Both the position numbers and the translations under genes were made by a program. Of a stretch of DNA of 64,000 nucleotides, positions 28,001-40,101 are shown one piece after another. This stretch comes from Mycolicibacterium aurum (lineage in GTDB: Bacteria; Actinomycetota; Actinomycetes; Mycobacteriales; Mycobacteriaceae), in the NCBI GenBank assembly GCA_900078775.1, contig LT549889.1, positions 2,976,001-3,040,000 of the forward strand, written 5' to 3'. How positions within the stretch are numbered: the first letter of the stretch is position 1; every line of letters begins with the position of its first letter. The notes under the pieces were generated by a model, which was not told the origin of the DNA, did no database searches, and saw only the letters and a list, made by a program, of their open reading frames with translations.

Positions 28001-29856
28001 GGCGAACCGGGTGGCCACGTCCTCGATGTCGGCGGCGGGGGTGCTCGGAATGGACTGGTGCGGTGACACCTTGAACTGGTAGATCCACACCGGCAGCCCG
28101 TCGGCCCGGGTGACGGTGAAGGGCCGTTCCTCCAGCACCACCACACCCATGGACTGCAGCATCGGCAGCAACTCCGACAGCGAGGCCGACCGGCCCCCAG
28201 GTACCAGGTGAGCAGGTCGACCCGGTCCGATCCGCCGTCGCGGAATACGAGTTTGACCGAATTGTCCTGCAGCTGTTCGATGATCGCGATGTCTTCGATG
28301 GCGTCCTGCGGGGTGAACGCCTGCTTGTAGATCTCCGGGAACGCCGAGGAGTAGTACTCGGCATCGGCCGCGCTGAGCGATTCGGTCTTCGCCGATCCGA
28401 TCAGCCGGTCGGCCCAGGTGCGGGCCGCCTCGGTGAGCAGATGCTGGATCCGGACCTCGTTGTCGGCCGAGGTGTCGACATCCGCGCGCTGTGCGGTGTC
28501 GGGCATCTTCACGGTGAAATGTACGACCGCCCAAGGTGATTCGCTGACACGGGCGGCGTACTCGATGCTCGTGCCGCCGAGTTCGCGGACCAGGATCTTC
28601 TGCATCTCCAGTCGGACCGCGGTGGTGTAGCGGTCTCGTGGCAGGTACACCAGCGCAGACACGAAGTGCCCCAGCTGATCGGCCCGCAGGAACAGCAGCG
28701 TGCGGCGCAGCGACCCGAGGTCGACCACCGCTCTTGCCATCTCCAGCAGCTCGGGGGTGCGCAGGGCGAACAGCTCCGAGCGCGGGATGGTCTGGATGAC
28801 GTCGAGCATCAGCTGGGCCGGGTGGCTGGGGTCCGAATGCGACTGGGCCATCGCCTCGTCCACCCGCCGCGAGATCAACGGGATGTCCAGCACGTTCGCG
28901 TTCATCGCCGACGCGGTGAACAACCCCACGAAGCGGTGCTCGACGGCCTGATTGGAGGCCGGGCCGGCCGGCTTCTCGCGCACCACCACGATGTACGGGT
29001 AGGCCCCGTAGCGCAGGAAGCTGGGCATGGTGGCCTGTGCCAGCACCAGCAGGTCGTCGGCCTCGGTCAGCTGCGGCAGCACGTCGGTGCGCAGCTTGAG
29101 CACCCCGAGCCGGCTGGCCGTGTCCACGGTGGCCTGCCCGTTGTGCACCGCGCATCGCTGATAACCCATCAGCACGAAATGCCCGTCACCGAGCCAGTGC
29201 AGCAGGGCCGCGACATCGCGGCGGTCCGGCCCCGGGAAGTGTCCGGCGTGATCGGAGTCCAGCGCATTGGCCAGCCCGATCAGGGTGGCGTTGAGCGCCG
29301 CGGAGTCCGCGGCGACCTGGCGGGCGTCGGCGAGCACCGAGGGCAGCAGGTCGGCCACCTCGGCCACCGCCGCCGAGTCGGCGGTCGAGGACAGCTGGAC
29401 GTGGATCCACATCTCGTCGGCGCCGTCGGGGGCGTCCGGGTCGCTGGCCGGCACCAGTGCCCGCAGTTCCCCGCCGGCGTCGCGGCCGGCGCGCAGCACC
29501 GGGTTCATCACCCAGCTGTACGGGACGCCGAACCGGTGCAGCAGCACCGTCACCGAATCCATCAGCATCGCGCTGTAGTCGGTGACGACCTGGATCGCCG
29601 GGCCGAAGCCGCCCGGATCCTCGGCCGGGTACACCGCCACCAGGGTGTCCCCCGGCGCCCGCCGGCGGCCCAGCCTGGTGTGTGCCGCCAGCAGGTCCGG
29701 GGTCACCTTGGCCGCCGCGCCCCGTTCGATCGGCGCGGTGACCGCGGTGTCGGCGGGCGCATCACCGTGCGGGCCGTGGTGCGTCTCGACATAGGCGCGG
29801 GTGAGTTCCCCGACCGCGTCCTGACTCAGCTGCAACTGCTCGGTGGTTCCTGACAC
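25013..29856 (-). CDS. gdh: NAD-specific glutamate dehydrogenase, about 180 kDa type (frameshifted as read)
   Basis: Oxidises glutamate to 2-oxoglutarate and ammonia; in mycobacteria this giant form is under PknG/GarA control. The start is GTG at 29856 ([10 protein letters not shown]). Reading breaks near 28194-28198: the N-terminal frame holds through DLLTWYLG and then turns to nonsense, while the next frame picks up [15 protein letters not shown]. One more G (six instead of five) restores a single 1614 aa protein, close to the 1624 aa of M. tuberculosis. The catalytic core is intact: [14 protein letters not shown] with the active Lys, [15 protein letters not shown] for NAD and [13 protein letters not shown] true frameshift would kill the enzyme. 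Confidence 0.93.
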
Positions 29857-29907
29857 AGAAGCAACTGTAGTGATCCGCGAGGGCCGTTCGTGGGCACTCG
29901 CGCGGGA

Positions 29908-31581
<1,674 letters not shown>

Positions 31582-31659
31582 GCCGTCGTCTTGCCTCTCG
31601 TTGCACTGCGCGTTCCGTCGAAACTCGCAGCCCATCCTAGAGACAGGCGACGAGCCCCG

Positions 31660-32106
31660 TTACGCCGAGATCGGCAGCCCGCTCTCCTGCGCGGCGTCCT
31701 CGGCCGGTTCGGTGTCGGAGTCGTCGTCGGTTTCGGCCGCCTCCACGGACCGGTGCGTTCGGTCCAGCTTGGCCCGGACCCGGTTCAGGTCGGGCCCGAC
31801 CGAGCTGGCGCGGACCTCGACGTTGGTCCGGCGGACGCCGTCCTTGTCGTCGTATTCGCTGGTGTAGATGGTTCCGACGACGATCACCGGGTCACCCTTG
31901 AACAGCACTCCGGCCACACCGTCGGCGACCTTTCCCCAGCAGGTGACGGTGAGGTACAGGGAGTTGCCGGTCTCCCAGGCGCCCTCCGGGGTGCGCCGGC
32001 GGGAGTTGCTCGCGACGCGGAACCGGATGAGTTCCTGGTCGTTGACGCGGCGCGGCACCGGGTCGGTGATCACGGTGCCGACGACGGAGAACGGGGTTTC
32101 GAACAT
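31660..32106 (-). CDS. Single-stranded DNA-binding protein paralogue (Rv2478c type)
   Basis: 148 aa from ATG with complement at 32104-32106. An OB-fold domain fills residues 1-105: ETPFSVVGTVITDP, LIRFRVASNSRRR, NSLYLTVTCWGKVADGVAG, VVVGTIYTSEYDD. The tail is acidic and ends ESGLPISA; it lacks the DDxxPF-type tip that recruits partners to the main SSB. This fits the second mycobacterial SSB (SsbB), thought to help in recombination or stress. It is divergent from the PknB-like kinase across 243 bases. Confidence 0.9.
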   Translation of the reverse strand: MFETPFSVVGTVITDPVPRRVNDQELIRFRVASNSRRRTPEGAWETGNSLYLTVTCWGKVADGVAGVLFKGDPVIVVGTIYTSEYDDKDGVRRTNVEVRASSVGPDLNRVRAKLDRTHRSVEAAETDDDSDTEPAEDAAQESGLPISA

Positions 32107-32349
32107 GGCTTGGGCCTCTCTGGTTTTGTTCGGCGCCGGCGGCGGAGGTGCTGTCGTCGGCCTGTGCACCCATTGACCCGCCGGGGGCCGACAGACCCGC
32201 CCGGCCAGACTCCGCCGCGGCCCGGTCTGGGGATGGACCGGGTATTGGGGATAACGCGGCTCACGGGGGCCTCGCGCCCACGCCGCCGCGCTTTGCGCGA
32301 TGATCGACGGTGTGGCTTGTGACGGCAGCGGTGTGATCGGACGTGCGCG

Positions 32350-34185
32350 ATGACCGCGCCGCAGCAGCTCACCGACCGCTACGAACTGGGTGAAGTGCTG
32401 GGGTTCGGCGGCATGTCGGAGGTGCACCGGGCCCGCGATGTCCGGTTGCACCGCGATGTCGCGATCAAGATCCTGCGCGCCGATCTCGCCCGCGACCCGA
32501 ACTTCTCGCAGCGGTTCCGGCGCGAGGCCAAGCACACCGCGGCGCTCAATCACCCGTCGATCGTGGCCGTGTACGACACCGGGGAGGCGCAGACCCCGAA
32601 CGGCAAGCTGCCGTTCCTGGTGATGGAGTACGTCGACGGGATCACCGTCGGCAAGCTGATCCAGCGCCAGGGCGCGCTGCCGCCGCAGCGGGCGCTCGCG
32701 GTGGTCGCCGATGTCTGCACCGCGCTGGAGTTCAGCCACAACCGCGGCATCGTGCACCGCGACATCAAACCGGCCAACATCATGATCACCCCGGCGGGCA
32801 CGGTGAAGGTGATGGATTTCGGCATCGCCCGGGCCATGAACGCCACCACCGGGGACCGTCTCACCGCGACCTCCGCGGTGGTCGGCACCGCCCAGTACTT
32901 CTCCCCGGAGCAGGCCCGCGGCCACGAGGTCGATGCCCGCACCGATGTGTACTCGCTGGGCTGTGTGCTCTACGAGATGCTCACCGGGCAGGCCCTGTTC
33001 ACCGGAGACACCCCGCTGTCGGTGGCCTATCAGCACGTCCGTGAACAGCCCGTGCCGCCGTCGCAGCGCCGGGCCGGGTTGTCCCCCGACATCGACGCCG
33101 TGGTGCTCAAGGCGCTGGCCAAGAAGCCGGAGCAGCGCTATCAGAGCGCCGCCGAGATGCGGGCCGATCTGCTGCGGGTCAGCCGGGGTCGCCCGCCGGC
33201 CGCGATCGCCCCACAGGTCGAAGACACCGACGAGGCGCCCCGCGACGACGGGCCGCGCACCCTGCAGCTGCCGGCCCAGTCGGCGCGCTCCGGGTCGCGG
33301 CGCTGGCTGATCGCCGGCGCGCTGGCCGCGGTGCTGCTGCTGGTCTTCGCGGGGGTCTACCTCGTCGGCGCGATGAACCGGGTGCCGGTGCCCGACGTGA
33401 CCGGGCTGGCCCAGCAGGAGGCGCTCACCCAACTTCAGGACCGGGGCCTGGAGCCCCGGGTGGAGACCCGGCCCGACGGCTCGGTCGAGGCCGGGCGGGT
33501 GATCGGCACCGACCCGGCCGCCGGCGCGTCGATCTCGTCGGGCGGGGAGATCACCGTCGACGTGTCGACCGGCCCCGAACAGCGCCGCGTCCCGGACGTG
33601 TCCCGACTGTCCTACAGCGAGGCGGTGCGCACGCTGGCCGATGCGGGCTTCGAGAACGTGCGCCGCCAGCCGCAGGCGTCCACCGCCGCGGAGCTGGACC
33701 GGGTGGTCGGGACCATCCCGGCCGCCCAGCAGGACACCGCGACCAGCAACGAGATCGTCATCCTGGTCGGGTCCGGGCCGTCGGCTCGCGAGGTACCCGA
33801 CGTGACCGGGCAGACCGTGCAGCAGGCCACTGATAACCTGGGCACCGCCGGGTTCACCACGATCCTGCAGTCCGAGGCCGACAGCACCCTGCCCGCCGGG
33901 CAGGTGGCCGGCACCGACCCGCCGGCCGGGTCGTCGATCGCCACGGACGCCCCGATCACGCTGAAGGTGTCGCGCGGGAACCAGATCACCATGCCCGATC
34001 TGCGTGGGCTGTTCTACGCCGATGCGCTCGCCCAGCTGCAGGCCCTCGGGTTCACCGGGCCGCTGCTCAAGGGCCCCGACATCGACGCGGGCGGCGACCG
34101 CCGGGCGCGGGTGGTTCAGCAGGATCCGGCGCCGCGGACCGGGGTCAACCGGGACGGCACCATCACGGTGAACTACGGGAGCTGA
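32350..34185 (+). CDS. PknB-like Ser/Thr kinase with four PASTA domains
   Basis: 611 aa. Kinase domain residues 11-275: GFGGMSEV loop, K40 (VAIK), catalytic D138 (HRDIKPAN), D157 (DFG), and activation-loop T172 and T174 matching the regulatory threonine pair of PknB. A short linker leads to one membrane helix near 317-340 (WLIAGALAAVLLLVFAGVYL), then four PASTA repeats (PVPDVTG, RVPDVSR, EVPDVTG, MPDLRGL) outside the cell. It is nearly as long as PknB (626 aa) and similar throughout, but it is not in the pknA/pbpA/rodA/pstP operon. It is therefore a paralogue, presumably also sensing cell-wall fragments. Confidence 0.93.
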   Translation: MTAPQQLTDRYELGEVLGFGGMSEVHRARDVRLHRDVAIKILRADLARDPNFSQRFRREAKHTAALNHPSIVAVYDTGEAQTPNGKLPFLVMEYVDGITVGKLIQRQGALPPQRALAVVADVCTALEFSHNRGIVHRDIKPANIMITPAGTVKVMDFGIARAMNATTGDRLTATSAVVGTAQYFSPEQARGHEVDARTDVYSLGCVLYEMLTGQALFTGDTPLSVAYQHVREQPVPPSQRRAGLSPDIDAVVLKALAKKPEQRYQSAAEMRADLLRVSRGRPPAAIAPQVEDTDEAPRDDGPRTLQLPAQSARSGSRRWLIAGALAAVLLLVFAGVYLVGAMNRVPVPDVTGLAQQEALTQLQDRGLEPRVETRPDGSVEAGRVIGTDPAAGASISSGGEITVDVSTGPEQRRVPDVSRLSYSEAVRTLADAGFENVRRQPQASTAAELDRVVGTIPAAQQDTATSNEIVILVGSGPSAREVPDVTGQTVQQATDNLGTAGFTTILQSEADSTLPAGQVAGTDPPAGSSIATDAPITLKVSRGNQITMPDLRGLFYADALAQLQALGFTGPLLKGPDIDAGGDRRARVVQQDPAPRTGVNRDGTITVNYGS

Positions 34186-34191
34186 GAGGAG

Positions 34192-36195
34192 CTAGTTCTT
34201 GCGGCTCTCGATCTCGGACAGCTTGGCCAGCATGTTGTTGTAGGCGGCCAGTTCGGCGTCCTCGTCCCGGTCGGCGGCCCGGTCCAGCCGTTTCGCGGTG
34301 CGGTTGTCGCTGCGCCGCCACTGGATGAGCAGGGCCAGCATCACCAGCACCAGCGGCACCTCGCCGGTGGACCAGGCGATGCCGCCGCCGAGCCGCTGAT
34401 CCTGCAGCAGGTCGATGTCCCAGGGCAGCCCGAGCGACCGGTAGAAGTCCTCGGCCAGCACCGTCTGCATGCCCATCAGCACCACCCCGAAGAAGGCGTG
34501 CAGCGGCAGCGAACCGAACACCATGCCCAGCTTGGCCAGGTGCGGGATCGGGCGCGGGGTCGGGTCCACCCCGATGACGACCCAGTAGAACAGGTAGCCG
34601 CTGGCCAGGAAGTGGAAGTTCATCGCCAGGTGCGCGCCGTGGCTGTCGGCGGCCGCGGCGAAGATACCGCCGAAGTACAGCCCGTAGAAGCCCGCCACGA
34701 AGATCACCGTCGCGATGATCGGGTGGGTGAAGAACTTCGACACCCGGCTGTGCAGGGCGGCCAGCAGCCACTCCCGCGGCCCGGGCGGGTTGTCCTTGCC
34801 GGCGGCCGGCAGCGCCCGCAGCGCCAGGGTCACCGGCGCCCCTAGCACCAGCAGCACCGGCACCAGCATGGACAGCAGCATGTGCGCGGCCATGTGCATG
34901 CTGAACATCGCCGGCATGTACCGGCCCAGCCCGGACGACGTCGCGAACAGCAGCGCCGCACAGCCGAGCAGCCAGGCCAGGGTCCGGCCGGCGGGCCAGG
35001 CGTCCCCGCGCCGGCGCAGCCGCACCACCCCGGCGATGTAGACCGCGGCCAGCACGATCGCCGCGGTGCCGAAGATCAGGTCGAAGCGCCACTCGAACAG
35101 CAGCCGGGCCAGGGTGGGCGGGCCGGACAGGTCGTAGCCGATGGCGACGGCGGTCACCGAGGGCAGTTCCGTCGGCGGGGGCGGCGGGGTGCGACCGAGT
35201 GCGACGGCCAGGCCGAAGGTGACCCCGAAGATCAACGATTCGACCAGCGCGAGCCGGATCAACGGCCGCCGGGCCGTCGGGTCGGCGGCCAGTGCCCGGA
35301 CGCTCTGCCGGCGCTGCAGCCAGCCCAGCACGCCGAGCGCGACGAGCGCGGTGGCCTTACCGATCAGCAGCCAGCCGTAGGTGTACTGGACCAGGTCGGC
35401 CGGGCGCACCCGGACCAGCGCATTGCCGACGCCGGACAGCGCCATGGCCGCGAAACACCACAGCGCGATCGCCGAGAACCGGCGCGCGGCGAGATCGATG
35501 TGCTGCCCGCCGCGGACCGCGAGCGCCCACAGCGCCAGCACTCCGCCGGCCCACACCACGCCCGCGATCAGGTGGATGAGCAGGCTGTTGGTCGCCACGT
35601 CGTGGGCACCGCCGGAGGACGAGTGCCCGGTCAGCGCCAGCGGCAGCAGGGTCACCAGCGACCCGGCCAGCAGCACCGGCGTCCAGGACCAGCGCAGCAC
35701 CGGGATGCTGATCAGGGTGACGATGGCGGCGAGCAGCGCGGTCCAGCGCCAGGTGCCGGCGGTCTCCACCATGCTGGCGACGGTCCATACGTCGAGCGGG
35801 TTGAGCCGGTTGGTCAGCGGTTGGCCGGTGATGTCGGACACCGTCAGCGGTACCAGCAGCGCCGCGCAGACCGCCCACACCCCGGAGGCCACGCTGCCGG
35901 TGCGCAGGGCCCGGTAGCCGCCCACGTCGAGCACGCCGCTGCGCTGGGGCGGCAGCAGGAACGCGGCGGTCAGGAAGGAGCCGACGGCGACGGCCGCGGC
36001 GATCTCGCCGGCGGCCCGGACGAACGGCAGGCCGTAGGTGGTGGCCGGGCCGGGATCGGGCAGTCCGGTGGCGGCCAGCGCGTCCACGACGGACAGCGCG
36101 CCGATGCCGGCGGCCACCGCCCCGGCCAACAGTGCGATCGCGGTCAGAATCGGCCCCACGGCGCTGCTGCGCTGCGGTGGCGCGACGGTTGTCAT
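34192..36195 (-). CDS. CopD/CtaG fusion: copper and cytochrome c oxidase assembly membrane protein
   Basis: 667 aa with about 16 hydrophobic segments. The N-terminal half has CopD features (LTGHSSSGGAHDVATNSLLIHLIAGVVWAGG). The C-terminal half is a caa3_CtaG domain (AMFSMHMAAHMLLSMLVP, MNFHFLASGYLFYW, HAFFGVVLMGMQ) with the His/Met residues expected for copper handling. It resembles M. tuberculosis Rv0102. The ATG lies 10 bases after the plsB2 stop, so it is probably the last gene of the wax synthase-plsC-plsB2 run, an unexpected partnership. Confidence 0.9.
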   Translation of the reverse strand: MTTVAPPQRSSAVGPILTAIALLAGAVAAGIGALSVVDALAATGLPDPGPATTYGLPFVRAAGEIAAAVAVGSFLTAAFLLPPQRSGVLDVGGYRALRTGSVASGVWAVCAALLVPLTVSDITGQPLTNRLNPLDVWTVASMVETAGTWRWTALLAAIVTLISIPVLRWSWTPVLLAGSLVTLLPLALTGHSSSGGAHDVATNSLLIHLIAGVVWAGGVLALWALAVRGGQHIDLAARRFSAIALWCFAAMALSGVGNALVRVRPADLVQYTYGWLLIGKATALVALGVLGWLQRRQSVRALAADPTARRPLIRLALVESLIFGVTFGLAVALGRTPPPPPTELPSVTAVAIGYDLSGPPTLARLLFEWRFDLIFGTAAIVLAAVYIAGVVRLRRRGDAWPAGRTLAWLLGCAALLFATSSGLGRYMPAMFSMHMAAHMLLSMLVPVLLVLGAPVTLALRALPAAGKDNPPGPREWLLAALHSRVSKFFTHPIIATVIFVAGFYGLYFGGIFAAAADSHGAHLAMNFHFLASGYLFYWVVIGVDPTPRPIPHLAKLGMVFGSLPLHAFFGVVLMGMQTVLAEDFYRSLGLPWDIDLLQDQRLGGGIAWSTGEVPLVLVMLALLIQWRRSDNRTAKRLDRAADRDEDAELAAYNNMLAKLSEIESRKN

Positions 36196-36205
36196 GCCCT
36201 CCAGC

Positions 36206-38566
36206 CTAAGCGGGGCGCTCAGCCGCCCTCGCGTCGAGTAAGGCTGCCCGCTCGCGTGCGTAGAACTGCTTGCGCGCGGCGGCCTCCACCGCGGTGACGT
36301 CGGCCAGGATGTTGCGCAGCTCGGTCAGGAAGGCGGCCCGACGCTCCGACAGATCCGGCGCCCGGCCCAGCAGATCCTGGTCGGCGGCCACCTGCCGGGC
36401 GGTGGCGAACAGCAGCGCCGACACCGACTCCGCCATCCGCACCCGGGCCTGCGCCACGTGCTGGCGGCCTAGCCCGAGCGCCCGTGTCGTCAGGTCGGGT
36501 TCGGAGATCTCCGGGGGTGCGTCGCGCAGCACATCGGCCACGATCTCGTAGGCCTCGAAGAACGGCCGCAGCATCGCCCCGCCGAGCAACGGGCGCTTGG
36601 TCTGCAGCACCGCGTCGATGCCCTCGGGCCCGGAGGCGATTTTGTCCTCCCAGTCGTCGACCCAGGACATCTCCGCGGCGATGTTCTCCCGGAAGGTTGC
36701 CGAGTCGGCAAAGTAGAAGTCGAACTTCAGCAGGTCGCGCAGCCGCATGATCTGCGCCCAGAACGCGTCCAGCCAGTCGGATTCCGCCCGCGCCGCGTGC
36801 ACCAGCGCCAGTTCGATCAACGAGGTCTCCAGGAACGCGTGGATGATCGAGTTCCGGTAAAACGCGGCCTCGTGCTCGTCGTCGGGGGCGATCCGCCAGA
36901 CGGGTTCACGACCGCCGTCCACCCGGGTCACCGGATGCCCCCCCGACAGCGCATCCACCGCGGCCCGCACACCTTCGGGGCTGCGCAGCCCGAGCACGCT
37001 GTTGGTCATCGGCAGCTCTTTGCGTTCCAGATAGTCCAGGGTGTCCTGCAGGGTCCGGTGCAGCTGCCCCTTGGTCAGCGCGACCCCGCGCGCGGTCAGC
37101 AGCAGCGCCGAAACCAGCCCGGTGGCGTTGACCGGGGTGACCCGCACGATGCGCCAGGCCACCTCGATGGCCATTCGCTGCATGGCCAGCCGCTTGGCGT
37201 CCGGGTCGGAGGCCAGCGGGCCGCCCGGCTCGCCGAGGTACTGGCGCATCGACACCGGCTCGGGGAAGCGGACGTAGATCTTGCCGTAGTTGCGCTCCCC
37301 CTGCGCCTTGATGAAGTTGTACAGCCACTTCGCGCTCTCCGGGGTCTTCTCCCCGCCGCGGGCGTACTCGGCGTACTCCACAGTCTCGTGCAACTGGTCG
37401 AAACTGATCGAGACCGGTTGCAGCAGAATGTCTTCGCTGCGGCCGTCGAGATAGGCGTCGGCGACGTAGGACAGCAGACCCAGCTTGGGCGGCAACATCT
37501 TGCCGGTGCGCGAGCGGGTGCCCTCGATGGACCAGTTCAGGTTGAACCGCTTCTCCACGATGTAACCGACGTACTGGCGCAGCACGTACTTGTACAGCGG
37601 GTCGTCGAGCTTGCGGCGCAGGAAGATGACGCCGGAGTGCCGGAAGATCGGGCCCATGAAGCCGAAGGACAGGTTGATCCCGGCGAAGGTGTGCACCGGC
37701 GGTAACCGGTTCTCCTGCATGGCCACCGGGACGATGACACCGTCCAGATAGGAGCGGTGCGAGAACAACAGCACCGCCGGGTGGGTCTCCAATGAGTGCC
37801 GCAGCGACTCGATCTCGGTGCCGTCGTAGTCGATCTTCGGGTCGAAACCGCGGCTGAAGATGGCCCGCCCGAGGGTGGGGATGAGGTCGACCGAGAAGCG
37901 GCTCCAACCGGTCGACAGTTCGTCGAGCATCTCGCCGGCCTTCTCCACGGAGGCGTCCGGGATCTTCTCCAGCCCCTCCCGGAACCGGGTCGAGGCCAGC
38001 ATCTCGGACTTGACCAGGCGCGGCGACTTGTATTCCGGGCCGAGCAGGCGCAGTTCCACCCGCTCGATCGCCAGGATGGCCCGGCGGATGACGAAATTGG
38101 CGAACTCCCTGGGGTTTTCGGCTACGGTGGTGTCGTTCCACTGCTGGCGCAGTTCGGAGACCTTGGCCGGCTCACCGGCGACTACCCGGGCCCGGGCCGG
38201 GTCCCTGCGCAGGATGCGCCGCTGCAGCAACTCCGGCGGCCGGTAGGTGTCGCGTCCCGAGATGAGAGAGACGATCTTGGACCGGGTGGGCAGCCCGCCT
38301 GGGACCCAGAAGATCCGTGCCGGCACCACAGACCGGTCAGGATCGGCCTCGAGCAGTTCCACCAGCCGGGCCATCAGGGCGGGCGGCTGCTCCTCGGCGT
38401 CCTCCGGGAACACCAGCACCTCGATCCGGGCTTCCGGGCGTTCGCGCCGCTGTTGGCGCAGCCAGGCGTCGAGCAGTTCCTGCTCGGCCGGGGAGAGCAC
38501 CGCGGCGAGCACCAGGGTGTCACCGGTCGGGATGAAACTGGTGAACTCCTCGGTGGCGGGTTTCAC
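36206..38566 (-). CDS. plsB2: Glycerol-3-phosphate acyltransferase PlsB2
   Basis: 786 aa, GTG start overlapping the plsC-type gene's stop (GTGA). First acylation of glycerol-3-phosphate in phospholipid and triacylglycerol synthesis. The acyltransferase core lies near residues 265-440: HRSYLD is the HX4D catalytic motif, followed by [17 protein letters not shown], and [17 protein letters not shown]- and C-terminal extensions match the bacterial PlsB class. M. tuberculosis Rv2482c is about the same length (789 aa). Confidence 0.94.
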   Translation of the reverse strand: MKPATEEFTSFIPTGDTLVLAAVLSPAEQELLDAWLRQQRRERPEARIEVLVFPEDAEEQPPALMARLVELLEADPDRSVVPARIFWVPGGLPTRSKIVSLISGRDTYRPPELLQRRILRRDPARARVVAGEPAKVSELRQQWNDTTVAENPREFANFVIRRAILAIERVELRLLGPEYKSPRLVKSEMLASTRFREGLEKIPDASVEKAGEMLDELSTGWSRFSVDLIPTLGRAIFSRGFDPKIDYDGTEIESLRHSLETHPAVLLFSHRSYLDGVIVPVAMQENRLPPVHTFAGINLSFGFMGPIFRHSGVIFLRRKLDDPLYKYVLRQYVGYIVEKRFNLNWSIEGTRSRTGKMLPPKLGLLSYVADAYLDGRSEDILLQPVSISFDQLHETVEYAEYARGGEKTPESAKWLYNFIKAQGERNYGKIYVRFPEPVSMRQYLGEPGGPLASDPDAKRLAMQRMAIEVAWRIVRVTPVNATGLVSALLLTARGVALTKGQLHRTLQDTLDYLERKELPMTNSVLGLRSPEGVRAAVDALSGGHPVTRVDGGREPVWRIAPDDEHEAAFYRNSIIHAFLETSLIELALVHAARAESDWLDAFWAQIMRLRDLLKFDFYFADSATFRENIAAEMSWVDDWEDKIASGPEGIDAVLQTKRPLLGGAMLRPFFEAYEIVADVLRDAPPEISEPDLTTRALGLGRQHVAQARVRMAESVSALLFATARQVAADQDLLGRAPDLSERRAAFLTELRNILADVTAVEAAARKQFYARERAALLDARAAERPA

Positions 38567-40101
38567 GCCTGCTCCCCCTCACCGTCGGACTGTGCCCGTA
38601 GACGTTGGTAGACAGCGGCATCGGGCAGGGTGTCCCGCGGCCAGGACAGCAGGGTGTCCAGGTATAGCTGACGCACCTCGGCGATGCGGTCGGCCAGGTT
38701 CTCGGTGGTCCAGTCGTCGGTGGGGATCGGCGGGAAGACCGCGACGTCGACCTTGCCGGCGTTGAACGTGCTGGAGTCGCGGGCGGCGACGACCTCGGCG
38801 TTGCGGATCACGATGGGCACGATCGGGATGCCCGCGGCCATCGCGATCCGGAACGGCCCCTTCTTGAACGGGCCCACCTCGGTGGTGTCCAGCCGGGTGC
38901 CCTCGGGGGCGATCAGGATGGAAAGACCCTTGCGGGCAAGCTCTTCCACCTTCTGCAGGCCTTCGACGGCGGCCTGGGTGTCCTCGCGGTCGATGAACGC
39001 GGCGTCCATCACCTTGCCGAGCGGGCCCATCAGCGGGTTGCGCTCCAGTTCCTTCTTGCCCACCGAGGTGAAGTCGGTGTTGACCAGGCGGCCGGCGATC
39101 ATCGGGTCGGCCTGGTTGCGGTGGTTGAAGATGAACACCGCGGGGCGCTGTTCGGTCAGGTTCTCCGCACCGAGCACGTTGAGTTCGATGCCGGTGGTCA
39201 GCATCAGCAGCTTGCTCCAGTTGGAGGTGAAGAAGTTGACCCCGACGCGCTTGTTGCGGGTGAGCAGGCCCAGCCCGACCGCCCCGGCGGCGACCGGCGG
39301 GATGGTGGCCAGGCTGGCCAGGGTGCGCAGCTGGGAGACCGGGCTGCTGCCGCTGCGGCTGGTGAACTTCAGGATCGGCCAACCGCGTTTGGCGGCGACC
39401 GCAGCCAACTTACCGGCCGGGTTGGTGGGCCGCGGGTTGCCGACCAGGTACATCAGCGCGACGTCCTCGTCACCGTCGGCGTAGAAGTAGCTCCTCGTCA
39501 GGTCGACACCGTTGGCCACCGAGAACCGCTGCACGGCATCGGCTTTGCCGGGTCCCCAGATGATCGGCTCCTCGACCTCGCCGGTGATCAGGCCGTCCTC
39601 GTCCACCTTGAACCTGTTGCTCAGGATGTTGTCGATGCCGAGGAACCGGGCGACCGGTTCGACCTGCACGGTCAGCGCCGAGGAGCTCAGCACCACGGTG
39701 TGCCCGCGGGCCTGATGCGCCCGCACCATCGCGCGCATCTCCGGATAGATCCGGTCCCGCACGTGCTGGATGAACAGCCGCTCCCCGAGTTCGTCGAGGT
39801 CGGTGATCGAGTTCCCGCGCAGCATCCGGGCACCCTTGCCGATCAGGTCCTCGAACTCCGAGCGGCCCAGTTGGTGATTGATGCCGGCCTGCACCATCCC
39901 GATGAACTGGCCGACGCTCATCTGACCGCGCCGCAACTGGTCGCGGGTCATCAGCACCCCGGTGAAGCCGGCCACCAGGGTGCCGTCCAGGTCGAAGAAG
40001 GCGCCGACCTCGGGCCCCTGCGGGCTGGCCTCGATCTCGGCCACGGTGCCCGGCAGGCGCATGATCTTCGAGCCTCCGGACTGGCCGTTCGCCGAACTCA
40101 T
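38563..40101 (-). CDS. plsC: Bifunctional HAD-IB phosphatase-like / PlsC acyltransferase
   Basis: 512 aa. Residues about 30-250 are a HAD subfamily IB domain (motif [10 protein letters not shown], motif [11 protein letters not shown], motif [13 protein letters not shown] and [11 protein letters not shown]). Residues about 300-490 are a lysophosphatidate acyltransferase domain with HX4D in NHRNQAD and the PEGTR-like block APEGTRLD. It would make phosphatidate and possibly release phosphate from a lipid intermediate. The architecture matches Rv2483c. ATGA overlap with the wax ester synthase gene upstream. Confidence 0.93.
   Translation of the reverse strand: MSSANGQSGGSKIMRLPGTVAEIEASPQGPEVGAFFDLDGTLVAGFTGVLMTRDQLRRGQMSVGQFIGMVQAGINHQLGRSEFEDLIGKGARMLRGNSITDLDELGERLFIQHVRDRIYPEMRAMVRAHQARGHTVVLSSSALTVQVEPVARFLGIDNILSNRFKVDEDGLITGEVEEPIIWGPGKADAVQRFSVANGVDLTRSYFYADGDEDVALMYLVGNPRPTNPAGKLAAVAAKRGWPILKFTSRSGSSPVSQLRTLASLATIPPVAAGAVGLGLLTRNKRVGVNFFTSNWSKLLMLTTGIELNVLGAENLTEQRPAVFIFNHRNQADPMIAGRLVNTDFTSVGKKELERNPLMGPLGKVMDAAFIDREDTQAAVEGLQKVEELARKGLSILIAPEGTRLDTTEVGPFKKGPFRIAMAAGIPIVPIVIRNAEVVAARDSSTFNAGKVDVAVFPPIPTDDWTTENLADRIAEVRQLYLDTLLSWPRDTLPDAAVYQRLRAQSDGEGEQA

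Noticed and set aside
25013..29155. A 1380-codon reading with its own start at 29155 for the dehydrogenase C-terminal half
   Set aside because: Its first 300 or so codons are out of frame with the N-terminal dehydrogenase sequence; only the part after about 28200 is real, so it is the second half of gdh and not a separate gene.
32107..32349. An insertion sequence between ssb and plsB2, as M. tuberculosis has IS6110 there
   Set aside because: No transposase or terminal inverted repeats; the space is filled by the PknB-like kinase and the CopD/CtaG gene.
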